DNA of 64,000 nt from Sipunculus nudus (taxonomy: Eukaryota; Annelida; Sipuncula; Golfingiida; Sipunculidae): assembly GCA_026874595.1 (NCBI GenBank), contig CM049313.1, positions 18,843,508 to 18,907,507 of the forward strand, read 5' to 3'. Each line of letters begins with the position of its first letter. The stretch's first letter is position 1. The notes under the pieces were generated by a model, which did no database searches, was not told the DNA's origin, and was given only the letters and a program-made list of their open reading frames with translations. The translations under genes and the position numbers were made by a program. Below are positions 17,401 to 29,400 of this stretch, one piece after another.

Positions 17401-20400
17401 AATGATTTGGTTTAGCAAGATGTTATATCTGTTCAGTGAAGATCCAATTCTGAATAGGCCTGGTGTCTGCTTAAACTTTCTTTGTATAGTTTTGGAATAC
17501 ATTAATTTTAACAAAAATAAGTTAAGAAATACAAGTTAACAAATGCAAGTAAAAAAAAAGTATATGGCCCCTTCAGAAATGGTTTTTTCTGTTAACTTTT
17601 GTATACTTCTATTCTCAGAAGGATGATAAAGAGGAATAATGTTAAATTCTGTGCTGTGAAAACAGTTGAGGCTACACTTGATACTAATTACCAAATTAAG
17701 GTGAGATGACTTAATTACCCTACCTCCTGGATCACCTTTCTCCCCTTTCAGCCCAGGTATTCCAGTGGGACCTGGGGGTCCACGGGGTCCAATAGGTCCT
17801 GGCGGTCCAGGTGGACCCTCCAAAACAGGACCTTGAAAAAGTCAATTGAAAAATTAGAGACTGTCATCATGAAGACATGCTCTGATGCTTAGTATCAGTC
17901 ATTTGTAGTACAGATTATGGTGGTGTGATGGCCCAGTCTGCAGAGAGTTATGGCCATGCAGCCCTTCCTGTGAGCAGCATGTTGCCTGATCAGTCATTGA
18001 GAATTCACAGGAGAGTATCCAAGTTTAAAATTTGTTTTACCTCATACAGTGAAACCTATGAAAGAAAACCCTTAGAAAGGTCATTTATAACCAATGTGAA
18101 TGCTTTCTGTTCACTCAAGGGTGGTTTTGATATACAGGTAGCCTTATTAAACAGATGGTCTTTCAAACTATTTTTTCTATACAGAGACAGCATTTTGGTT
18201 ATGGCACTGGTGTTGATTTAAATAATATAGATATAGATATCTAAATGTAATTAACCAAAATAGCTACTTATAGGTGACACAAAGGAAATTTCTAAGAGTC
18301 ATATTATAAACTGTGTTTTACATTTGAAGTAGTGTCAGGTCTGAAGCAATCCCATTATATAAACTGTTAATCACTAAAGCTATTGGCTTAGATATTCATA
18401 TTGGGTGAAAATGACTGTGTAAACAATATCTAAACATATTCTTAAAATGTTTAAAATATATATATCATTGATTACCTGGTGACCCTGGCTGTCCTGGTGG
18501 ACCTGAAAATATATGAATAAAGTAAATATAAATAAAGTATCCCAAGCAATATGGCTCTCTAACTGCACACACATGGCAAGGACCATAGAACAATTCTTTT
18601 ATAGTACATCTCAATTGGTCACCATGAATTCACAAGGTTTACTGATTCTTAAAGTTCTGTCACTATCACACTATGAACATGACCTTTGCAGGATAACAAA
18701 TTATTTAATTTGTGATAGAATGCACAAACAGACTGAGTCCTTCACTCATAAGTTATCAGCACCTCCAATCTGTGGCCTGCTTTAACAATGCAGTAAAGTC
18801 CATACAATCAGGGCAATTTTTACATTTTAACGTGTTCTAGAAATATATCTGAAAATCAGATTTACAGTAATATTGTTATTCTCTAGTATATCTGTCTGGA
18901 TTCTCCAATATATGTAAACTGAAACAGAATTAATCTGATGAAACTGTGTTATTTTGTGATTATCTCAGAGTACACATGGTAAATCATTTCTTCTCATAGT
19001 TAAATTCTAATATTAAATAATGTGCATTTATAGCACTTAGTTTGTATATGTAACTGAAAGCAGGTTGACCCCCCCCCCTTATAATATATTTATTCCAATT
19101 TACCATTAATCTTAAGTTTAATTTAATATGTAAAAAATTGGTTACCAAAAAAATTCATAAAATTAAAATCCCCACAAGTAATTCTTAATTTGCAATTCTG
19201 GTGTTACTTATAATAATTTTGTTCGAATATTTTCACATGGGTCTTAGTACCTAGATATTAATTTATAATTGCTACTGATGGTATGAATATTGATTCAGGT
19301 ATTAAGAAAATCAAAAGTATTGTTGTCCTTAGAAAAACAGGTACAAAAACACTCACATTTGCTACTCTAATAGTCAAAGAAAACACATAACTGACAAATA
19401 CTATGTCTACCAGCCCTACACATTTGAAGATTTATTTCACTTCTACTCATATGAACCTGTCTGGATTGTTGACAGAAGATCATAAATACAGTGTCATGCA
19501 AGAAAGCATGGGAAATATTCCCAAATATGTTGATACAGATTACCATATCATAACATCCATAATTCTAACATAACTAACACTAAAACCACTACTACTTGCA
19601 CTAGTTACAACAAGTTGATGATAGTATATCTATCCTTATCTAGGAAGAAAACTTGCATCAACAAAGACAGATTTTTCCAATGCCATACAGCCACACAATT
19701 AATGCCCAGGAGGGTATGTGGTCATTCCTATTTGTGTGTGTTTGTGTGTGTGTGTGTGTATGTAACTGGCACAGTCATGAAATGAATCTCATGACATTTT
19801 CAGGGCATTGCAGGAATAAGCCAGTGAAGGAACAATTAGATTTTACTATGGATCTGGTACATGATCCGGATTCAGGAACATCATAAAGGAATATTCACAA
19901 ATGTAAAGTCACTTATGCATGTATTAACCTGAGAATATGGGCTGAATAAGTGAATGGAAAAACACAGTTTTGGGAGCATCCCACAAAAGGGACCCCCCAG
20001 ATGGCAGACGCTTGCATTCCTTAGAATGCAGATTTCTAGTAAATATTTGGATTATGTTGTGGTTGTTGAATCACACAATATAACATATTGCTTCATTCAC
20101 ACTGTTCCATTTTAAAATCTATTCCTCACTACTAAAGCATGAGCCTGGAGCATAAGCATTGCCTATTCTAAGAGAAAATAATATGTGGTTTTAATCTTTG
20201 TAATGTTTATCTAAATATCTAACAGAAAATCTACCTGGCATGTTCAACCCTCTTGTGAAGAAAAGAAGTAGCTGGTTTATTGACTGTCCATCACTCAAGG
20301 AATGATTTAATCCAATTTAGTTCATAGTTTGCATGTGAAGTGTTTTTGATATCAGTTGAGTTTTGTTGAATTACCTAAATTTAATGGTACAAATTATATC

Positions 20401-23400
20401 CTTATTATTATTACTATTCAGGTGTAAAGTTATGAACTGCACAGCAAACTACCTTAGAACTTTTATTTTGTTTTCAGTAATTCCACACAAAGAATAAATA
20501 TTGTTCTACATACCGGTAGCCTTGGAACAAAATATATAGTGGGGAAAAAAAAAATTTTTTTCTTTCTTTTTTACCAACCAAGACACCGTTAGTGATATTT
20601 TGCCAGCTTTCAAAGAAAATAAAAAAAAATCTTGAACTTGTGAATATGATAAACACAATATTTAACCCATTTAATACCTTTAATTAATCTTCCAAACTTA
20701 CAGAGGGCCTTGTCTTCATTTGTACATAAACGGGAGTGACAAGTCCAAGAAACTATGTCTTTTTGTATGGCCTTACTCATATTTTTGCATATGCATATTA
20801 TATGAGCAGTGTTTTATGAATAAGCAACAGCATAATTAAACAAGGACCTTGAGGCACAAATAAGGCCACCATATGTTTATAACTAGGAAAGTCCAGCATC
20901 ATGCAGTTATGGGGCGGGATGGACAGACAGAAAATTTTAGTGGTCCTCCCTCCTTATGGCAGGGGACTTAAATTATTAACAATTTTTACTTATAAGGTAT
21001 ATGACTCAACCTGTCAGACAAGCAAATTGTTCCCATGAAAAATTATTCATGAAGTAAAATAGAATATAAAGACCTTTATCAACTCTGTATGCAGGGCATG
21101 ACTATAAAATCGCAACCAATACTGTTCCTGCAAAGTGCTAACTCTGTACCCTGAGAAATGAGAGGAGAATGTGAATAAATTTTGGTCAATCCAGTACAGA
21201 ATGTCCAGGATCAGTACGCAAAAATCTGTTTGCAGGACCATTTATTACATCTTAAAAGAGGTACAAATGTTCAAAAATGAACAAGTGACCAATGGGTCAT
21301 GGCACTCAGCTGATGCCCTGGCTAACTGGTAATATCAGTCTCAGAACAGAACAAAAAATTATTACATATTATTCTGACAGAAATGATCCATTAAATAAAA
21401 ATCTCTTTGTAAATCTTCTAAGATAATTCATATCTCAACATGTGTCTACACTATGTCATGCACATGCTACATGAGTCCATATACAGGAAAATCTATGAAA
21501 CCTTACTAAAAGTGAATCATTACGTTTGATCAACAAGATCAATTTCCCACTAAAACATTAACTACACTATACCAACATGATGTTACTAACTGTCCCAAGC
21601 TGGTAAAAGTTTGTGAATGATGGCAATGTGATTTGCTGTCAAACATGAATGATCTAGTATATTACATTCTGCATGAAGTGAACTGGAACTGTGGTGATCA
21701 ATATTGTCTGTGTTTATCATATACTGTCTTTCACCAAAGATAATCCGCTATTGTATGTAGATAATCCACGCATTTGTTAGTTTTTTTATTGAAACCCTGG
21801 CAGTATTATATCTTATATCTACATTCATCCATGATTCCATCTAAATTGTGGATGAATGTAAATTTTGCAATTTTTTCTGGCTTAAAAGTCTTTTCAATGG
21901 GAATGATCTCTTTTAACAGGTAAAATTCATGCAAGTGCTTGTTATTTTGTAACATTTTTTCAGTTACTAATGTATGATGGACATGTGCAACCAGAGCTGT
22001 ATTTTCTTTTAAACAAGGTGTTGCTGAGAAGACAGGTCCTATATTGTACTGATATCCAAACTTTTGGATAAAATCTAGACTTTTCATGTTTTGGCTGAAA
22101 GCTATTTCTGGCAACCTCTTTGCTTTCATAATCATATGTTCACAAGATACAGTCTCTAGATATGATTCTGTTCACAACACTCAAGGCAGCTGCAGAGTCT
22201 AAGTCAGAGAGATACATCAGTCACATATGGACACATTTACACGCACACACAGTCTAAGCCACCATTCACACCTGGTTCTCCCTTGTATCCCAAGAACCCC
22301 AGCAGACCTCTCTCTCCCTTCTGCCCCTTCTCACCTGGGTCGCCTTTCTCACCTGCCGCATGGTGTTAATTAATAAAGCAGCAAACATCAGAAATCAGTG
22401 TTAATACACTCTGATCATGCACCCGGTGTAGACTGTTTACCAGGTAACAGAACAATTAAATATAAACAAACCAACATGATGCAATTTGAAACAGGTTTGA
22501 AAAATTTAAAACTAAATAACACAGTTAACAGGAATTGCATTAAGTATCTGGCTATTTATTTTCATCAGCTTTTTCTATGTCACTGTTAAACTGAAAATAT
22601 GCAATCATAATTTTTTAAACTGATGAACCTATGATTTATTTAAATTAAATGTATGATACATTTTTCAGTATTATGAAGAGAATATTTTCGTCACAGAAAC
22701 AGAAGAAAAACAAAAGAAACTGTGTTTGAAGTAGAGATAAGTGTTTTATAACTTACAGGTACAGTTTCCACCTTTGCCACCACTGCTGTCTCCCCTGTCT
22801 CCCTTCGGACCAGCCTTTCCTCTTTTCCCTTTTTTTCCTCTTTCCCCTGGGGCACCCTTTGTGCCATTGATCCCTGGAGGACCTGCCAATTTGAACATTA
22901 AATTATCTGTGATGAAGTGCTTATCAAAAACATTATCATAAGTTTATACATATATAAATCCACATTGTCCATTTCCTAAAACCAATTTCTGGTGATTCCT
23001 GTCTGTGATCCTGTAGTACTTAATTTTCATTTGGATCTACATATATATTATATATCAATGATGCAGTAATTTTGGAAATGTTATGTTAAGCTTTACATAA
23101 AACATCTTTTCTCCATATGTTAAATTTATCTGGAGAAACTACATTACAGCTTAATATACTCTCCCCTCACAACATATGCACATAAACTTTTTTAAAAAAG
23201 AAACGTTCTCAATGTATATTTTGCAAGAAATAAGCAAAAATTCTGTTTTCTCATCCTGACTAAAATATAGCCAGACTATGCTTTTCTTGCTGTAACATTT
23301 TACCTTGTTCACCCTCAGGCCCCGGTGGCCCAGGTCTCCCAGGCAGACACACTGTACCATTATGACACAGTTCTACAACACAATCGCATGAGGTTCACAT

Positions 23401-26400
23401 GGAGTCATAACCGTATGTCACATCATGTGTAACCTGGTGATCACTCAGTCCTTCAGCTTGTCATGTCGGGTGTACCCTAGTGATCACTCAGTCCTACTGT
23501 ATGTCACGTCATGTGTAACCTGGTGATCACTCAGGCCTACGGCATGTCATGTCTGGTGTACCTTGGGGATCACTCTGTCCAACAGTATGTAAAGTCATGT
23601 GTAAATTGGTGATCACTCAGTCCTTCAGCTTGTCATGTCAGGTGTACCCTGGTGATCACTCTGTCCTACAGTATGTCACGTCATGTGTAACCTTGTGATC
23701 ACTCAGTCCTACAGTATGTCACGTCATGTGTACCCTGGTGATCACTCTGTCCTTCAGCTTGTCATGTCAGGTGTACCCTGGTGATCACTCTGTCCTACAG
23801 CATGTCACGTCATGTGTAACCTGGTGATCACTCAGTCCTACAGCATGTCATTTCATGTGTACACTAGTGATCACTCAGTCCTTCAGTGTGTCATATGTCT
23901 GGTGTACCCTGGTGATCACTCTGTTCTTCAGCTGTCATGTTAAATATGTGCTGGTTATCACTCTGTCTTACATTTGTGAGTTAGGTACAAACACTCCACC
24001 AAGTGTTAGGTTTTTATACGAAATCTGCAGATCATCTAATGTGCAAATGTTTATATGCACATACATCAACCAAATCAGCCCACCTCCTGAAATCTACATC
24101 TGGCATGTCATTTAATAATTTTCCAATTTTAGAATTTTTAGTCTATTTAGGAAACCAAAAGGAATGAGCAAAATAAGTGAAATCATTTGAACTTCATTTA
24201 TGAATGGTCAGATCAGTGGGACCTATTTAATTATAGCATACAAGCCACTTCCACCTGGACATGTGGATGCCGAATTAGACTTCGTTTCAAACCAGATAAA
24301 GATGCTGTAAACTGAAATATTTTAATGTGAAATGACAAACTGATTTACCAATTAAGACCCAATTTGGTTACCCTGAGATTTTCTCCTAGTATTTTTTCCC
24401 AGAAACAATCAGCAGTTAATATATTTTCTGCTGGCAGGCACTACCCAGACAGAGCAATACACTAACAGACAGCACAGTCAGTGAGATCAGGAATACTGCC
24501 ATGTGGGGCTGAGTTAATGACCATGAAAAACAAGTGTCACCCTTCACCAAAAGCACTCCAACCTTGTCAGTATTGTGTGTGTGACACATTGAAATGTTAA
24601 GCACATCCTTGGCCATAAATGATTTTAACTTCTCCTGTTTTGACTCAGTTAAAACATGGCCTGATATTCAATGATGAAATAATTTTCTTCAATGATCCAA
24701 CCAAGTAAGCTATAAATGCATGAAACAAACATTTTGTCAGATTTTGGACTGATCCGCAAAAAACCTGAGGAGAGAAAGTATCTTATGGCCAATGATGTAC
24801 TCAGTGAGTGTGAGTCCAGATAGTATTACCTTGAGGTCCTGCTGGTCCTGGAGGACCGGGCATACCAGGCAGGCCATCTGTACCATTGTAACCAGGTAAA
24901 CCCATAGGACCTTGTAACCCAGGCAAGCCTGGGGCTCCCGGCTCACCAGGCATTCCTGTTAGACCTGCACCACAAGCAAAGGTAAGCCAGTCACCATGCA
25001 TGCCACAACCCAACACCCTACACACTCACACACCTTCAATCAGTGCATTATTTAAACTCAGACCTCACTCTATTGGATTTGTGTCTTTTTTCACTTCATG
25101 ATTTTTATATTATTTTTTAATTGTGGTGTTACAAATAACTGATTATATTGATGCTGGTTGTTTTCTTTCAAAATTGACTGAATCAATTACTTTTTTAAAA
25201 ACAGATTACAAACAATGACACAGATAAAAAGATGGGAGACAAAGTACCAATAAAATCGAACCTTGTGCATGCAGCTAACAAGTGTCAAAAACCCAGCCAT
25301 TTCCCCAACAGTGAAATATACTATTGCTTATTTAGGCAATCATTCTAATCTAATCTTTCTAACCTTTTTGTGCAATATTTATGATCCTTAAAACAACTGC
25401 AGCAGACTGAAGGGCAACAGTGGCATTTTTTTTCATTGAATCAAATCTTTGGCTTTCTTATCTGTTCAAAGAAATTAGGCATTATTTTCTTTTTAAATCA
25501 TTTTTAACAAAGCTATAAATGTTGTATAAACCTTTGAATTTCACTTAACATGTTTACTTCAGGTCATTATTTACAGTTAAGTTTTTTTTTTCAATTTGGC
25601 CGTGATAATATCACTACTGGCTGAAGGTCAGCTGCTGTAACTGAACCATTAACTGGAGACCCATGCAAATTTTTCACAAATGCCACCTTAAATACATCAT
25701 TTCGAAGAATTGCATTCTAAATTTAATCTACTTTTTATTTAATATGTCAATTACAGTTGAAAGGACCTTGCTTTAAACATTCTTATGACCAAGCGGCTTA
25801 AATCAGCACATGCTTTGACACGTGCTACTCAAGGGTTTATCCACGGCCTCTTTCAATGGTTCCATCCTCTTCACATATTTATCTCTTGATAAACATACAT
25901 TATAATAATCATCAAACTGGAGAATATAATTTAAATCATGGCATATGCAGTTTCAATTATAATAATTTTGATACGCTGATTCATTTGTCATTTATTCAAT
26001 GCTTATGGCGGTCTCAGGAATTGGTGAAATGACCCAGTCTGGACCAAGATTTTAGATAGTTTTTTTTACACATTCTCTTTCTAATGCTGTGATGTTGGTA
26101 AATGAATACAGAGATGACTGGCCACAAGATGGCATGCATCTTGTGACTCCTTAAGAATTAAACAAAACATTTCTAAGGATAAAACAAAACACTGCTGACA
26201 CATTTCCAGTCTTACAGTAGTCCAGTCATACATGGCTGACACCAGATATCATCACCTGAAATCCCGTAATATCACGCCAGCATTTGCATGTACCAATTAT
26301 TACAGACTACTTAGAAAATAAAATGTATGAAGTAATCCAGGATACAAACTAATGTTTACATTACGATAGTTTGGATTGTTGGTGTAGCAATATCATATTA

Positions 26401-29400
26401 TCCCAGATTAAGATTAATGTTTCCTTCATGTATTTTGCACATTTTGGACACATTGTTAAATTTGTTTTTTTAAAGAAAACTAGTCGTTAGCAGGTAGAGT
26501 ACAGATATGATGCATTTAAAGTTGCATGCAACACCTCTTAACCCAAAAATATACCGGCACAAACATTAACAAGTAAACCCACACACACACACAGGCTAGA
26601 CACCACATCAAGTGAAAAAAATTATTACAGTTTATATTATTTTGTGCTGGCATCTCTGTCATGCAAATATACAAAGTGGTTCACAATAAGAGATAAATAC
26701 GGTAACTTGTTGATTCATTTGCTCATTGAAACATGATACCATAGTTCTGTAGTAAAATTTATCCTAAACAAACCACTTTTACCTAGAATTAGAGTAAAAG
26801 GATTAATAATATAGCAGATTATTTACTTTTATATTAAAACTGTTTGGTCCTTATCATTACAATCAGGTTACTTATGGTAATTGGTATTAAAATTGTTAAG
26901 ACAAACTTAAGCAGAATAGGTATCTTAAACTTTTCAAAGAATTCGTACAATTTTTACAGTTATGTTATTAATAACAAAAGTTTCATAGAGAAATCAGGAA
27001 ATGTGAGTAAATTTGTCACTGTAAATGACTTTTTATACTTCAAATGATAAGAGTTTACCCATAGCCCCTGGCACTCCGTCATCTCCAGCAGGGCCTCGTT
27101 CACCTTTCTCTCCTCTCGGGCCAGGCTCACCTGATAATTATATAAATTCTTATTAGCTCTAGGACTGCGTTATCTCTTTAATCAGGGGTCAAAATACTCT
27201 GAACTTTTCACCTATTCATCGGAAAGGCATTAATACAGGTTTACCTTTCAACAGAAAAATTTGCCTTTCGGCTAAAGATGCATCCTACCATCATATCTAA
27301 CTGTCAGTCACATTCCACTTAATGTAAACCTGATTCTGTCACCTAATACATTCCATCCTACATGCACACTAGCATGCAAAAGGAATTGAATGTTTTCAAT
27401 AATAACACTGTTGTCATCCAAAATACATTTGTGCAGTGGAAAAAAAACAAGAAAATATAGGAGATGAGGGCCTAAATGCCGAAATGTATAAGAAATTGTA
27501 GACCATTTGTATAGAATATACAAAATACAGCGCCATCTGTAAAATATTTTGTTTTTGTGTCATATTTGTTACTACTTATCAGCTACTAATGTGGAAAACA
27601 TTCACCTTTCCATCAGTTTGGTATGAAAATACCTTTCCATGCACATTTTCCCGTGTGAGACAGGTGGAAAGGCATTATTTTGACCCCTGCTTTAATGATA
27701 AAAAATAATATCACTTTATATAAATAAATAAGGAAAAAACCTTAATCTGATATGCTTCTTAATCAAATATGATGCAAGTCTGCTGAAAAAAATAAATTCA
27801 TACACTTTATTACGAGCCTTAAAACTTTAAAAAATATTTGCTGTAGGGAAAGTTCCCCTCCAAATGTTATTTGGAATCAAAATATTGATCTTGCACACTC
27901 AAATACACAAAATATAAACAATTAAGTCTATTGGAAATATATAAAAAGAAATAAATCAGTGATTTAATTAGTCTTTCCTGTCATCTACAGAAAGTATAAG
28001 ACCTTACACATTAGTATACCTTCACTGGCAAATCACAATAATATTATCTAAGTACTGAGCAGCTAATCTATAGTCTTTCCAATAGATGGCAGCACCTGCA
28101 GTATGTGAAGTTTACTCAAGGATCAACATCATTTTCACTTGTACAGTAAGGCAATCAATATCTGTAAATCATCAAAATATCTTAAACAGGTAACATCAAG
28201 CTGACAGACTCTTATTGTGTAAAGGTATTAAGGTGAAATAACATGGTAACTTACTCACTTAAGGTAAGGAAATATATATAACTGGTTAAACACTATTAAG
28301 TATTGATAAACTCATAAAACAGTATGCCATTAGTACTCTGTTAAAAAATTTACTTATTGTTGCAGTTTTTCTTTAACCAAAGGAGTACATCATACCTGTA
28401 GAGCCTTTGGGACCTCGCAGACCTGGGTGACCAATTTCACCAAGGTCACCTTTACGACCTGGGTCACCAAGGTCACCTTTGTCACCTTTGTCACCTGAAA
28501 AAATATAATTTTGCTGGAGTTCAATATCTGGTAAATTGTAAAATCACTCAGAAAACATTTGATTTGTAATCTATAACTTTCTATTCTGTTCAGCATGACA
28601 ATATGCAAACATGGAACTTTATCAAAGCTGGAAAAAGGAAACAACATCATCAAAGGTAAAATAAATGATGCAAGGGTCATGAAACTCAGCTGATTAATTT
28701 GAAGCCTTTAATATTCTGCTTGAACATTTCATTTGATGTTTGCAGGGGGAATGAGCCTTTGTAGTGGCTGGTGGGCAAATGCTCATCCATAAACTGAGGT
28801 CAATGAGAAGCCTACATCCAGTGAAGATCTACATTTAGGAAAACCTGTCAGATCTACATTAAAATACAGTGAATTAAATCTTGTCTAACGGACACCTCAC
28901 TAAGGCGGACAACTGGCTATAACAGACAAGATAGTTAAGTCCCTTCAAAATTCCCTATATATTATGTATAAGCGGAACTTCTGTAAGGCGGACACCTCAC
29001 TACTGCGGACAACGGACAGCAGATTTCAACTCAAACCAACATTCTAAGAATAATTGAACCTGACAAATGCGGACACGATACGCCACCTCCAGCGGACACT
29101 GATCACTTACCCCAGGCAACATCAAAGACCACTGGTACTGTTGCTGTTCCCGGGACTGGAACACAAAGGATTATGCAATCCTCAGTTGTTACCTTAATGC
29201 GTGTCTGTGCTCTGATGATGTCACAGTGTGATGTGCTCATAAGTAAAACACAGCAAATATGAAGCAGTAAACATCTTGTCACTTTATTCCAAGGTTGATC
29301 ATTCAGAAGTTGCGAAGCTGCATATTTTTCGCTCGACCGCGGGGTCAATAAATTGATTAAACGGCTACAGATTTCCCATGCGTCCTTGATCTCACCACGC

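Larger units (their letters stand above)
18503..22271 (-). other. Intron of colmedin-like gene
   Basis: Contains a dispersed repeat (19655-20045) with a TG microsatellite, a family 5' signature at 21280-21314 and a minus-strand open segment at 21806-22171. Otherwise AT-rich, without coding signal. Confidence 0.5.

Noticed and set aside
23151-23360. 69-codon ORF over the Cys/collagen exon
   Set aside because: Shifted frame; the Gly-X-Y frame with conserved phase is the coding one.
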